From positions 450,877,311 to 450,941,310 of the forward strand of contig NC_133538.1 of the NCBI RefSeq assembly GCF_048544455.1: a stretch of DNA of 64,000 nucleotides, given 5' to 3'. A program made the position numbers and the translations under genes. The notes under the pieces are model-generated. The model saw nothing but the letters and a program-made list of their open reading frames with translations, was not told the DNA's origin and ran no database searches. Source of the DNA: Silene latifolia. Taxonomy: Eukaryota > Streptophyta > Magnoliopsida > Caryophyllales > Caryophyllaceae. Below are positions 1-11,910 of this stretch, in pieces (position 1 is the first letter of the stretch; each line of letters starts with the position of its first letter).

Positions 1-15
1 GCATGTGTCCGGCTC

Positions 16-97
16 AGAGGCTACCTTTAAAGCATGTCCAAGACACAAAACACAAGTATTCCACTAAGAGGCTATCTTTAAAGCATGTCCAAGATAC
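16..97. repeat. Two-copy direct repeat, period 51 bp
   Basis: A 31-bp segment starting agaggctacctttaaagc at 16 recurs at 67 with two visible differences. It may be the edge of a larger tandem array or LTR that begins outside the window. Confidence 0.7.
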
Positions 98-1567
98 TAC
101 GTAGTGCGAGTCCTAGTCTAAGTGTATGTACATAACTCCCGGGGCTTAACACTCCCAGAACGACCACTGACGAAAATCATCAGTTCTATAGCTAATGGCA
201 AAACTAATCATATCCTAAGTTTATTATTTTAAACCTCGCACCTAACTGTTCCATAAGTATTCAAAACCATTTCAAAAGTGTTCATTATTCAAGTCCTTTA
301 AAAGAAAACCTTCCAAAAAATAATAACATCCAAATATAGTGACTTTCTTGAAATAGAAATATTATGAAAATAGTAATAAATGATGTTATAAAAGAAGTTA
401 GAATAGATAAATTATTAACTCATTTCCAAATTGGGTAAACCCGTTTTAATTACTAATTCATGATTAATATTAATAAAATAATTTTGGTCAATTACTTCTT
501 TTAAAACAGGTACTTAACACATTGTGGAAGTATAAGAAAAATAACTAGAATACCCTTTTCTAAGATTTTGCTTTAAAGTCATAAATTACTCAGTTTATCC
601 AAACAGTATTTTATTTATATAAAATAAATTTTAACTCCGATACTCATAAAATTTTATCTAAGTACTATTTTTCATAACTCTGTCCAGCATGTAAAATTTC
701 GTAAAATGATCTTTCCATTTGTTATTTTAAACGAATTAAAAACCAGTTTATCATTAAACCCGCAAAATAACATTTTAATAACTAAAACTAGTTTATGCCC
801 AATTTTGTTACCAAGAAAATTTTTATTATTCTGAAATGTCATAAAAAGGTCAAAAATAAATTTCCGAACAACCAGAAACTTTAAATACAATTTATTATAA
901 TTGAATAATTAAAACAGCCAAAACAATATTTAAGCAATTTAAAATAGATTTAGACCAAACTAATTGACAACAAAATTTATATCATTCGAATATTGATATA
1001 TTCCCAAATATATATTAATAACCTAAATGATTTAATACAAATAATAACCTAAATCGGTCAAAATAACAAAATATGGTTAATAATTATCATTTAAATTATA
1101 AGAAGGAAAACTTTATAACATAAAGTCTTAAAATAAGTCATAGGACCAGAATAAACATATTAAAATGAAACCTAAACATGTTTAGCTTTTAGAACCCTAA
1201 TAGTCGAATTTAATCGATAATAACAACAATATTAACAAATTCTAATTAAAATAATTATGAACCTGATAAATTTCATAAATAAATATATTTGACAATAATT
1301 AAATATCAGAAATTTAGAACCATAATAACTAATTTTGAAATATAAATTAATTCATAAAATGATAAAAACAATATAAATCAATAAACTCATGCAACTACTC
1401 ATAATAACGAAACGAAATGACGAGTCAGCCATCACGCATTACCTCTAATCGCTGTCCGAATATACTAGGTACTCATCCACGTGTGAATCGTCGTGAAACC
1501 CCTTACAATAAGACTAGTAACCATTGAATCGGAGCAAGAAAAGAAGAAGAAAGATCGATCCTTATTA

Positions 1568-1661
1568 GAAGCAAGAAGGCAAGCACGTACGTAATTTGTT
1601 TGAATAGAAATATAGAAGCAAGAAGGCAAGCACGTACATAATTTTGGTTTTGAATAGTTTA
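1568..1661. repeat. Two-copy tandem duplication, period 47 bp
   Basis: The segment beginning gaagcaagaaggcaagcac occurs at 1568 and again at 1615, with small indels toward the end. It lies just outside the 3' end of the LINE. Confidence 0.75.
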
Positions 1662-1722
1662 TAAGAGATTAAAATAAGAAATAAAATCTCCTTAAAAGTT
1701 TTTGGTTGACTGGCTAAAATTG

Positions 1723-1736
1723 TTTTTTTTTTTTTT
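1723..1736 (-). other. LINE 3' poly-A tail
   Basis: Fourteen T on the plus strand, directly after the last coding block of the LINE read on the minus strand, as expected for target-primed reverse transcription. Confidence 0.8.
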
Positions 1737-1758
1737 GAAAAATCACCTCGAGGGTACA

Positions 1759-4700
1759 CTAAATTAATAGACGATCATTCAATACAACAGTGTTCGCGCT
1801 CGGAGGTAAAACGTCCGACCACACACGTTTACCAACAACTCTAGGAAATAAATGAGCCAAAGCATGAGCAATGCTGTTGTTAACTCGACGCGTATACACC
1901 CATGAGATAGATGTAAAACAACTAGCTAAAGACAAAATATCATTAACGACTAAATAGAAAACATTCCTTCCATGCTTCTTCCTGTTGAGGGCCTTGATAA
2001 CTTGTGTACAATCGCTCTCGATGACCACCTTTTCATGACCCTTTCGCCTAGCTTCCTCGAGCCCTTCAAGCACAACCACCGCTTCAGCGACACACGGTTC
2101 CCACTCCTCCTTCCAAGCCCGAGCCTAACCCCCATAACATCCGTCCCGAATCATCTCTGCAAACTGCACCCACACCTACTCCTTCCCCGGCCTTGACCCC
2201 CGCATCAACATTCACCTTCACCGAGCCTCGCGGAGCAACAGCCCACCTATCCTCCCTTACAATCGTCGCTAGCAGGCCCCCCTGAACATCCTCCACTCCT
2301 CTGCCCAAGCTCCCTCCTTCAATCTCCGCAACCACATCCTGAACCCGTTTAATAATGCTAGCCGGGTTCGTCACCAACCTCTCAAAAACTACCTTGTTTT
2401 GATGCTCCCATATGGCCCAACAACACGCCATGAATCTACCATGTTCCATCACACCAAGTTCCCTCCACTTCCCTTCGACCCAATCCCGCACCCTTCCTCA
2501 TTCGAGTTCACCCTCACTCCCCCACCCATCCCTTCCCAAACCCGTTGCGCCACCCAACAATCCCAAATTAAGTGTAGACTCGACTCAAAATGAGAATGAC
2601 AAAAGGTACAAAAAGGGTACTCACCTCCAATGGGAGATACAATGTTCGCTTTCGATGCCAATGCCTCACAACACAACTGCTAGAAGAAGAGCTTAATTCG
2701 AAGCCAAACCGGTACCTTCCAGAGACGATTCCATAGCCACTTCTCACGCTCCCAATCCGACGTTTCACCCATGTCAAAATCATCACCCGCACGGCGACAA
2801 TAAGCTGACTTCACTAAGTAAATCCCATCCCGCTCCGCACACCAATACCAGTCATTCGACGGTCGATTCGAGCTAAGCCTTATGCTGAACACCCTATCAC
2901 ACTCAAACGGCAAGAGAGGACTCCCGACCTTCTCCCTATTCCACCCTTCTAACCTATCATCCAAGAGGTCCGCCACTACCCAATTCTCATACCCTTATGG
3001 GCACGGGGAGATGATCATACCTATATGAGTATCTAGAAGCCAAGCAACACCCCAGACCCGAATGGATAAGCCATCCCCAATCCGCCTGCGTAGCCCTCCT
3101 TGGACAGCATTCCTCGCTTCAACGATACCCCTCCACGTATAGCTGGGGTTCCCTCCAATTCCAGCCGTCATAACCTCTCCATGGGGATAATAATTAGCCT
3201 TCATTATACGAGCCCAAAGACAATCCGGTTTGGTAATTAGTCGTCACACTTGCTTACCAAGCAGGGAGAGATTAAATAGTCTGAAATCCCGAAAACCCAT
3301 GCCGCCCTTGCACTTAGGTTGACACAATTTTTTCCACGCTACCCAAGACATACCACGCTTACCATTTCCATGACCCCACCATAACCGGGACACCATCGAT
3401 TTAATATCGTTGTAGAAATTAGCGGGGATTTTGAAAATACTCATCACATAGGTAGGAAGCGAATTGGCCACGGCCTTTAAGAGGACTTCCTTACCCGCCC
3501 TAGACAATGTTTTCCCTCTCCATCCCTGCAACCTTTTGCTCAATTTATCCCGAATTATGTCAGTCAATGCCTTCTCCGAATGCCCCACAAATGTCGGCAA
3601 CCTTAGATACCTAGCCTATTCCGCCACCTCCACCATACCAAGGCTGTCAATGATGCTATCACGACGCTCCCTGGGCACCCCCTTACTAAACGAGACCATG
3701 GTCTTTTCCAAGTTCACGAGTTGCCCCGAAGCCTTCTCATACCGTCGGATAACATTAACCACAACCTCAGCTTCACTCAAGTTTTCTCAAAGGAAAAAAA
3801 TACTATCATCCGCAAAAAATAAATGTGAGACCAAAGGGGCCGACTGTGAAATGCGAATACCATGAAGCGAGTCATTAACCACAGCTCGACGAATGAGATT
3901 AGATAGTTCCTCCACGCATAGAATGAATAAGTATGGGGAGAGAGGGTCTCCTTGTCGTAGTCCTCTCGATGGCTGAAATTCACTCGACGTTGTCCCATTA
4001 ATAAGTACAGAAAAGGACACAGTCGAAACACAATCCATGACTCACGCAATCCAACCCCTATCGAACCCCATTACTTCAAGAACACGCTTCAAGAAACACC
4101 ACTCAACCCGATCGTAAGCTTTTGCCATATCCAGCTTGATAGCATGTACCCCTCGGTCGATCTAGAACTCTTCATATAGTGAAACATCTCAAAAGCCGTT
4201 AAGACATTATCCGAGATAGCCCTTTCCGGTGTAAAAGCACTCTGATTCTCCGAGACAATTCTATCCAAAAAACATTTTAATCTATTAGCAAGTACCTTCG
4301 AAACTATCTTATACGCCACATTACATAAGCTTATGGGTTGATAATCTTGGATTTTATCTGGGGCCTTCTTTATTGGGATAAGAACGATATTAGTATTGTT
4401 TAACTCCCTTGGAGACCGTGTTCCTCTTAAAATTTGAAGAACGGTGCGAATGACATCGGGGCCGACTATGTTCCAATAAGACTGGTCAAAGAGGCCATTC
4501 ATACCGTCCGGACCCGGTGCCTTAAGTGGGTTCATCTGATGGAGAGAATCAAGGATCTCCTCCTCGCTATAATCTCGTTCAAGGCCCAAGTTCATATCCC
4601 TCGTCACTCGCCCCTCAAGTCCCTGCAAAGCATCATCAAAATGTTCCGGGTTGGACGATGTAAAAAGGCCTTCAAAATAAGAGTTCGCCACCCTAGCAAC

Positions 4701-5128
4701 CTCCTCGTTCCCGTGCCCCACCACCCCATTTCCATCAATTAATTTACCAATCCAATTCTTTCGTTTACGCTCACTTTCACAAGTATGAAAAAATTTTGTG
4801 TTTCGATCTCCATCTTTCAGCCACAGGGCCCTCGACCGCTGTCTCCAATATATCTCCTCCTGGCGCATCAAGTCAGCCACTTCCGCCACAAGCTTTTTCC
4901 GTCTATTCACCTCACTAGCCCTATGGTTAACCCTATTAATGCCCGCAATTTGACGTCATTTTTTATCAATCAGCTTCTTTATCTTGTATATATTCGTTTT
5001 CTTCCATTCTTGAAGCTCACTAGCACATTCTCGCAACACACTCTCCAGCTCCCCGTGGCCTTTCTCCACTCCCCTCGTAACTGCTTCATCACAACCCTCC
5101 GCCCCAACCCATATTTGTTCAAACTTGA
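1759..5128 (-). pseudogene. LINE ORF2, 3' part: reverse transcriptase, zf-RVT and RNase H
   Basis: Read from 5128 downward, the conceptual protein enters just before the RT. RT motifs include LKAPGPDGMNGLF, a block ending NIVLIPIKKAPDK, GLRQGDPLSPYLFILCVEEL and the catalytic box FFADDSIFFL (near 3800). A zf-RVT-like region follows around 2450-2980 (WKVPVWLRIKLFF, then C-x2-C and H-x4-C residues). A plant RVT_3-type RNase H follows at 1759-2200 (FKVNVDAG-like start, later ESDCTQVI). Reading frames change near 4090, 3240, 2990, 2680, 2490 and 2080, and several stops interrupt, so no polymerase can be made. Element B is inserted at the upstream edge (5128). The endonuclease that should precede this lies at 32899-33318 and 41543-41845. 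Confidence 0.85.
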
Positions 5129-5855
5129 TGACAGGGCAGTCGTGTACCTATAAAAAATAACCAACTGGCTCCAAATAATATATCTAAGGAAGTCGGGTCG
5201 ATCTCCACAGGGAGATGGGAAAATGTCAACTTTGTCTAAGTTCGTCACGGTAACCAATTTGGGGGGTTTTAATTGGGTTGTTCTAAACTAATGAGAATGA
5301 GAAAGAGAAAAAGGCAGAGAATAAAGATTAAGCAGGTAAAGGAAAAGTAGCTAAGACAGTCAGTTCACCATGATCATTCTGTCAACCAATCTAGGTCTCA
5401 GGTCAAAGCAAGTATGGTCAAAGGGGCAGTAAATATCTCCTTCCGGTCTCAATTAGCCCTAAAGCACCAATAGCTTAACTTCCGCCCTCACTACGGTGCC
5501 CTAATGTTCGCTACGAGTCTCACCCTTTCCAACCTTCCGGTCCAGGTCAAGGTTTACCACGATTAAATGCCTAATTGCGTCGACTCAATTAGATAGAAAC
5601 AATAAACAGCAACGATTAACAACAAGGACTGCACAAGCATTAACCTAATAATTCAATTACTCCTCCTTCATAATCATGGATTCCCTAGCCTTAGCAAAAG
5701 GGAATTAGCTACACATTACGATCGAATCAACAACAATAATATATAGATAATGAGAATTAAACATGATAATAATGAAAGCAGAGGGACCGAATAAAACAAT
5801 AATGAAAGCAATAATAGAAAAGAAGAATTAAAATAGCAATTATGATTAAGAAATT
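5129..5855 (-). repeat. Element B 3' LTR, first segment
   Basis: Begins TGACAGGGCAGT and matches the right LTR from 31478 up to the insertion point of element A. The final aaatt (5851-5855) is one copy of A's target duplication. The LTR resumes at 16981. Confidence 0.9.
5851..5855. repeat. Target site duplication of element A (left copy)
   Basis: aaatt here and at 16976-16980. Removing A plus one copy restores exact continuity with the intact B LTR near 32205. Confidence 0.95.
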
Positions 5856-6943
5856 TGGTTGGACTCTCGAGGAGGTTTAGTTTTCGGTACTTATCGTTAG
5901 GAGCAACTAGACCAAAATACAATTTATAACTTCACAAACAACTCTACAATTAGTAAAGAGGCAAGTAAAGGTCGGATCCCAAAGGACGGGAATTGAGATG
6001 AGATTTTCTATTGCAACTAGTGGCGTCTAAGGGTGTCACAAATTGGGGTTTGAAGTAGAAGATCACTAAACTAAATAGCAATGAAAGTAAACAAGATGAT
6101 TAAAAAGTGATGTAAACAATTGATAAAATTCACTAGGGTGTCATGGGGTCATAGGGCATTCATGGGAATTGATCATACAAACATATTCTCAAATTATAAG
6201 CAAGCAATTATTGTTGTGATGGATCGAGTTGGTTTATATCTTACAATCCTAGGAAAGTTTGGATCCCGGAGCCGAATCGATTAGATTGTACAACACCTAC
6301 AAGTCGACTTAATCTTCCCTACTCAACTATATGCATGGTCTAATGAGACTCGAGTTGGTTTATGTCTTACAAGTCTCATTGAAAAGATAGGTGATGGGTA
6401 AAAAATGCAAGGATTCATAGGCTCGCATTTCATCAAACATAACATGTGCATAAGTTGAGATCACAACAAGCAAGCAAATAAACTATGAAAACATATTAAA
6501 TTAAGCATGAATCATCCCCCATGTTGGTTTCCCCTAATTAACCATTCGCCCTAGCTAAGGAAACTACTCACTCGTTATCATGTTGAACATGCTAGCAAGG
6601 TTGTCAATCATACCAACAAAGTGAAACATGATGAATAAATGAAGATAATTAGCAATAATTAAAAAGGGATTAAGAGAATTATACCTACTAATGATTCCAA
6701 TAATAAAGCAAAGAATAATAGAAGTACTTGATGATATATTGGAAGGTTGTCTATCTCCCAATAATAACCCAAATAATCTTCAATTACCCAAAACAAAGGA
6801 TGAACAAGAGAGAGATTAAGGATATAAATCTTGTATTAAAACTTGATTAAATGTTGATTACAAGATTAAAGAGAGATTTAATTGATATTAACTACCCTAG
6901 AGATTGCTAAGAAGAACACGCTCTTCTAATTAGCCTAATGGGG

Positions 6944-6951
6944 TATTTATA
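6944..6951 (-). promoter_or_regulatory. TATA box in element A LTR
   Basis: TATAAATA on the minus strand, also present at 16300-16307 in the other LTR. It lies roughly 670 bp into the LTR, downstream of the GACG motif array, as expected for a U3 promoter. Confidence 0.6.
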
Positions 6952-7118
6952 GTGGGGATTAGTTACATAGATTAGGGTTTACTAAGGGCTTAAATGACGA
7001 TTAAGTACTTGAGGAATCGTCGGTCTCTAGGGAGACTCCAGTCTTCTTTTCGCCGGCCTTAGAAAAATATGCGCATCCTTCCTTGAAGCTTGTAGAAGAC
7101 GAAATAACTGTTAGAGAA

Positions 7119-7285
7119 TCTGGGCGTCCAGGGCACGGGACGGGCGGATTTGGGTGATTCTGGACGGGCGTCCAGATGGGGAAGATGGACGGATTGGGCG
7201 TGTTTTGGACGGGCATCCACAGGGGGAAGACGCTCGGATTGTAGTTGCTGGACGGGCGTCTTGTGGACAATCCGCTCGGATTGTC
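7119..7285. repeat. GACG-motif array in element A LTR
   Basis: Repeated short units of the form GACGGGCGTCC, GACGGGCGGATT or GACGCTCGGATT start at about 7139, 7163, 7188, 7208, 7229 and 7251, so spacing is 20-25 bp. GACGNNCGTC is a palindrome. The same array is at 16470-16640 in the other LTR and in expanded form at 11552-11910. Confidence 0.75.
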
Positions 7286-7623
7286 TTTTAGCTTCTTTCT
7301 TTCTTCTTTTCTTCCTAAAATCCTTGAGGATTTCCTTGGGGGTGCAAGGATCTTTTCTCATCATTTCCCATCTACTATAGTATGTACAAAGGCCTTCTAA
7401 TCTTGTCTTCTCTTTGATGTTTGGTCATTGAATTCAATCAATTTAGCTTCATTTTGCCATGAAAATGCAAGGTTTGCACTCCTTTCCTACCAAGGACACA
7501 AAACCTTAAAGAATATGTAAAACAAAGGACTAAAGACAACAAATGACCCAAATATGCATTAAAAAGCATGGGAACAAGGCTAATTCCGGGACTAAATATG
7601 CTCTAGTTATGGTCACATCAAAT

Positions 7624-7658
7624 ATCCCCAAACCGAACCTTTGCTCGTCCCGAGTAAA
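7624..7658 (-). other. Element A polypurine tract and adjacent stem-loop
   Basis: On the minus strand a stem-loop (7640-7658, arms tttgctcg and cgagtaaa, one G-T pair, 3-nt loop) is followed by the purine tract GGTTCGGTTTGGGGAT (7624-7639), 3 nt from the 3' LTR. The same arrangement occurs in elements C and G. Confidence 0.7.
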
Positions 7659-9593
7659 GAGGTGACAAAGACTAGGACCATTATTTAAACAAACCTAATA
7701 GCATAGCCGATATGAGACAATTAGCGGGTCTCACTCCGCCCCTTTAACTCACAACAAGACAACCATGAGGTAGGATGCCTTCTTGCAAGGCAAGGTGGGT
7801 CTTGCCAAAATTGCGACACATCCAAACATTAAGCACACAAAATAAAGTAAGGGATGCATCCACAAAAGAATAGCCACTTTCCTCATCTAAGTGGCGGAAA
7901 TTACCTACAAGCGAAGCAATTCAAGGGTACACACTCCTTCATAGATGCAATTTCTTCAAACTACTAAGCCTAGAAGGATACCAATAAATCACCTCCAAGT
8001 TGTGTCAAGCTAGGGTACCTTTGTCCTCAATCGTTAAATGCTTTTGTCAAGAGTAGACTCCTTATTGCGTTAGAAACACTGGAGGATCGCGGAATTCCCC
8101 CTCTTTCCTAGACAAGAAGAAGGGTCGTCCCCTCTCTACCATGCACAAAAATGGATACGATGGATAAAGGGATCAATAGTATTTGAGTTTCATTTTGGGA
8201 GTTTTCTTTTGTTTTTGTTTTCTCCCCAATTTCTTGTGGCATATAACATTTTAGAACACTTTCTTTTGCCATTTTTTTGGTGTTTAGCATTTTAATACTT
8301 GACAACTTTTCAACTTTTCGTTGCATTTCTTTTTTAAAATTTTTAAAGTCACCCCATATGTAGTGAGGGTGCCTTATATTTGAAGCTTTAGGAGTCTATT
8401 TTTGCTCCTCTTTTCATTTGATGCATTTTGCAAACTTTTTCTTTTCTTTTCTTTTCTTGAACTCAAATTTTTGAACAATTTCTTTTTGTGCCCATTCCCT
8501 TTGATGACAAAAATGTGATAGAACATGGATGATCATGGTTTCAAGGGTCACCTTGGAATAAACGGTAGCCAGGGAGTTATCACACCACAAGGTACTCTTG
8601 ACTAGGCCTTAATCCATGGGTCAAAGGATACTAGCATGACACATCCTAGGGTGTTTTACAAGTATTCTAAGAAGCAAAGTCTTAAGAAGAAAAAGCATCT
8701 ACTAGGGCCTATATACACTTGTCAAGCTTCCCAAGTAGACGGTTTCGCAAAATTTTCGAATCATGCAAACAACATGCCATGATGCAACTAGCATATATAC
8801 ATCTTAATGCAAATGATTCTACCAACTAATATGCCATATAAACTAAATGCTAGTCCTAAATTCACATTGTTATACCGCATCAATCAAAATAAAGCCACAT
8901 AATCATTAACATAAAGAGGAAAAAGGAGATTGGAAAGATCATACCATGCGGTCTTCAATATCCCCATGTCTCGGATGTGGCGTAGTCGATCAATGTGAAC
9001 AAGGATAGAAAATATAATATGTACAACAATATGTACAAGTCTACACTACAAAGGAAATGAACTTGTTTTTGGATTTTCAATTTTTTTCAATTTTTTTGGT
9101 TTTTTCGAAACTTTTTGATTTTTTTGGGTTTTTGAATAAAAGTTAAGTTAGAATTCCCCATCCCCACACTAATATGGGCATTGTCCTCAATGGCCAAAAT
9201 GATGGGAAACTATGCAAGCATGACGCATGAATTCTACACTAAATGCAAGCTACACTAATCTACACTACATGATGCATGGGTTTTTGTTTATGACGGAGAG
9301 CGTAATTTAGATTACCTCCTGTTGCATATGCATGTACTTCCCCAAACCGAGATAGATATTATTTCTAATGTCTTAAAGTTTGGGGGTAGTTCATGCACAC
9401 AAGATGCAATGCATGAAACTAAATTGTCATTTTGGATTTTCAAAAGTGGAACAATAAAATAAGAACACCTCATTGGGGCCGAGGTGTTAGTCCTCTATGT
9501 TGCTAGGACTCTCCAACAATGATCAAGATAAAAATAAATAAAACTAAGAAAGAAGTAGACAAACCTCAAGAGGGTAGGAGCCTCCAAAGCTTG
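7659..9593 (-). other. Element A 3' non-coding region
   Basis: About 1.9 kb between the last ORF and the polypurine tract. No convincing ORF. It has strong T-rich runs (8200-8460, 9070-9130) and a hairpin at 9176-9195 next to a second CCCC-rich tract. The general layout matches the 3' regions of elements B, C and G. Confidence 0.65.
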
Positions 9594-11207
9594 CTAGTCT
9601 TCCACCATATCATCATTGTCATCATCTTCCTCAATAGAAGTGGATTCATCACCACTCCCCTCTTCACTTCCTTGCTCATTTTCTTCATCACTTTCTTCAT
9701 CATCTTCATTACCCTCTTCTTCTTCATTTACCTCTTCAATAATGCCCTCATCATCAATAACCTCATCACCGATAACCTCATCACCGACAACCTCATCGTC
9801 ACCCGGTCTTTCACCCCTAGATGCACTTGGAAAGAAAACTTCCCTATCCGCCCAACTAGGCAAAGGACATGAAGGATCAATTAGTCCTTGCCTAGCTAAA
9901 TGAAGAAGGGGTGGATATTGGGCCAAGTATGCATCTTCCTGATCCTTATAAGCTTGTTTGTGTATCTCTTGCATAAGTAGAGTCATGTAGTCATTGCCCA
10001 CTTCAACACCTTCGGGTTTGAACTCTTGATATTTGAATGGATAGGGTGGTGTGACAATGGAGGAGGGCATTTCAATTTCACCCCTTTGTTGACGGACGAT
10101 GTACTCGGCTTCCTTTGAGAGGGGAAGAAGGTAGTTTGTTCTATGGACACTCAAACGGCATATCTTGGAGGGCAAAGTAAAAGATCTAGCATCATTGGTG
10201 AGCCACCCATATTTGGTGTCAAAAGGATTATGCTTAACCCACTTGTACTTGTTAATCATGGCATCCATGTCAATGAGATGACCCCCTCTTTTCGCCACAT
10301 ACTTGCTATCCTTTTTGAAATTCGGATCAAAGTACTTGGCCAAGAGAGTAACTATACCTCCATTTACGATAAAAGCGGTGGCTTCCTTTCCACAATCAAC
10401 ATTGAGCCATATTTCCACCAAAAGCCTTAGAGCATTGTAAGGCTTGGTGAATTCCCTTCCAAAATTTAAGGCCGACTCAGGTAGAACACAATCGAGCTTG
10501 GTAAAGTGGTTAGTGTCTTTTCTTGCAATGATAGTATTGCCGATGATCTTGTGCCACACTCTAATGCCCGGATGGTGGACTAATAGAGCGCGACAAGCAT
10601 GAAAGTTCTCAAATTTCTTCCCGGAAATCGCCTCCCAAAGAGGAGCGGGGTCATATTTTTCAGGCTTCTTATAATAACGAGGTGTATCACTAAGACCTAA
10701 TGCTTTACTCAAAACATCAAAGGTGATGCGCCTATTCACATTGGCAAGGCGAAACTCGATGTATTCTTTAGTCTCTACCTTAGTCACTTTCAATGAACTT
10801 AAGAATTCCAAGGTAAGGGAGGGGTATGTCAATTCTCTTGTAGTAAACAATTTTCCCAACCCCATGGCTCCAAAGAAGGCTTTTGTTTGCTCAAGGACAC
10901 CCAATTTGTTCAAGGCATCTTCACATATGAATTTGGTGGGTAGAATGGATTTCTTAGCATACTTGGCAAATGTATCCCTATGGGAGTTAGAAATGAAAAT
11001 TACCTCCGGATAGTTTGATAATTGAGCAATTTCCGGACTTGTTGATGTTGTTGCTTCCAAGGGAGGATCTTGTTGTTGTTGTTGAACTTCCAAGTTTGTG
11101 CTAGCAACCACCATAGCCATTGAGGCTTTCTTTGCTTGAAGGCATTGTTGCCTTTTTGAGAGTGCCTTTGCCTTGAGTGCCTTTGTTGATCTTTTTGTTC
11201 TTGCCAT
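9594..11207 (-). CDS. ATHILA ORF1-like retrotransposon protein, intact
   Basis: An uninterrupted 537-residue ORF, the only full-length protein gene in element A. The N-terminus is basic (KRSTKALKAKALSKRQQ, possible nuclear signal) and followed by a short poly-Q. A central region (about 95-330) has the look of Pfam ATHILA ORF-1 / plant transposon protein families (for example LTYPSLTLEFLSSLK and later HHPGIRVWHKIIGNTI). The last 90 residues are almost all D/E/S/G. I recognise no catalytic site. In Athila-like elements such ORFs have no proven function. Its start is the first ATG after a leader that follows a TATA-like box at 11513 and a motif array at 11552-11910, so it may have its own promoter. 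It stays open while gag-protease has four stops, which may mean selection or simply chance. Confidence 0.75.
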   Translation of the reverse strand: MARTKRSTKALKAKALSKRQQCLQAKKASMAMVVASTNLEVQQQQQDPPLEATTSTSPEIAQLSNYPEVIFISNSHRDTFAKYAKKSILPTKFICEDALNKLGVLEQTKAFFGAMGLGKLFTTRELTYPSLTLEFLSSLKVTKVETKEYIEFRLANVNRRITFDVLSKALGLSDTPRYYKKPEKYDPAPLWEAISGKKFENFHACRALLVHHPGIRVWHKIIGNTIIARKDTNHFTKLDCVLPESALNFGREFTKPYNALRLLVEIWLNVDCGKEATAFIVNGGIVTLLAKYFDPNFKKDSKYVAKRGGHLIDMDAMINKYKWVKHNPFDTKYGWLTNDARSFTLPSKICRLSVHRTNYLLPLSKEAEYIVRQQRGEIEMPSSIVTPPYPFKYQEFKPEGVEVGNDYMTLLMQEIHKQAYKDQEDAYLAQYPPLLHLARQGLIDPSCPLPSWADREVFFPSASRGERPGDDEVVGDEVIGDEVIDDEGIIEEVNEEEEGNEDDEESDEENEQGSEEGSGDESTSIEEDDDNDDMVED

Positions 11208-11512
11208 TGATGATTATACCAAGAAAAGATTGAAAATCTTCAATTTCCAATTATACCCAAATCGATTTTAAGATGAAAGGATTTGCCTTTGTAATTCAAA
11301 AATCGACTCAAAGGTTGAAGATTTTGATGCTTGGATTGATTATTGTTGGAAAAGGAGTGATTAATTGTTGTTGTAAGGAAGTTTGGATTTGATTTTGTTG
11401 AATTTGGTTGAGGAAATCTTGTTTTGGTGATGGAGAGGATGAGGGTTTTGGGGTTTTTGGGGCTTATGGTAGTGTTTTGAATGTATGAATGAAGGAATGA
11501 ATGTGGGAGGGG

Positions 11513-11520
11513 TATTTAAA
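11513..11520 (-). promoter_or_regulatory. Candidate internal TATA box of element A
   Basis: TTTAAATA on the minus strand, about 300 bp upstream of the ATG at 11207 and about 30 bp downstream of the GACG array. The intervening leader is C/A/T-rich like a plant 5' UTR. Confidence 0.45.
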
Positions 11521-11551
11521 AACACCCGAAAATTTCGAACTGTAGGGGGAA

Positions 11552-11910
11552 GACGAGCATTTTTCCTTCGGGACGCTCGGATTCTGCCTAATCTGGGTTC
11601 AGGAATTCTCGCCTAAAGACGAGCGTCTTTCAGCTGGGACGCTCAGATTCTTCAGTTGCAGGACGAGCGGATTCCAATAAAGACGGGCGGATTTTGTTAC
11701 ATCGAGTTTTCTTATTTTGCACTGGCAAAAAGACGGGCGTCTTTCTACAAAGATGAGCGAATTCTTCCAGACGAGCGTCTTCTCTGCTGGGACGCTCAGA
11801 TTCTTCAACAGTCCTAAATTTTCAATTTTTCAGTTCAATTGGACGGACGGATTCTGCAACAGACGCCCGGATTCCCAAAAGACGGGCGAATTCCCCTTAA
11901 GGACGCTCGT
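11552..11910. repeat. Internal GACG-motif array of element A
   Basis: About 14 units such as GACGAGCGTC, GACGGGCGGATT and GACGCTCGGATT. They start near 11552, 11572, 11618, 11638, 11662, 11682, 11732, 11752, 11770, 11791, 11842, 11862, 11881 and 11902. Most neighbours are 18-21 bp apart, with larger gaps of 46-51 bp. Spacer sequence is not conserved. It lies directly upstream of the possible internal promoter. Confidence 0.75.

Larger units (their letters stand above)
1..1722. other. AT-rich sequence without recognisable genes
   Basis: No open frame here has domain-like content, and the only long frames are low-complexity. Two short direct duplications are listed separately. I see no LTR termini or tRNA gene. 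The stretch ends at the poly-T run that marks the 3' end of the LINE. Confidence 0.6.
5856..7620 (-). repeat. Element A 3' LTR
   Basis: 1765 bp, closely similar to 15208-16975. Ends are TGGTTGGACT and GGTCACATCA on the plus strand. It contains a TATAAATA box (6944-6951, minus) and a GACG-type motif array (7119-7285) on the upstream side of that box. Confidence 0.93.

Noticed and set aside
5224..5700. A host gene exon in the B LTR near conserved-looking GC-richer sequence
   Set aside because: The segment is duplicated at 31570-32060 and is part of the LTR.
7001..7380. Frames of 76-101 codons across the element A LTR
   Set aside because: They come from the GACG motif array, differ between LTR copies and have no domain.
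9519..9903. Plus-strand S/F-rich ORFs at 9519-9872 and 9616-9903
   Set aside because: Antisense shadow of the acidic tail of the ATHILA-like protein.
9594..11207. An envelope gene at the 3' position of element A
   Set aside because: No signal peptide, transmembrane segment or glycoprotein-like features; central region fits ATHILA ORF1-like proteins.
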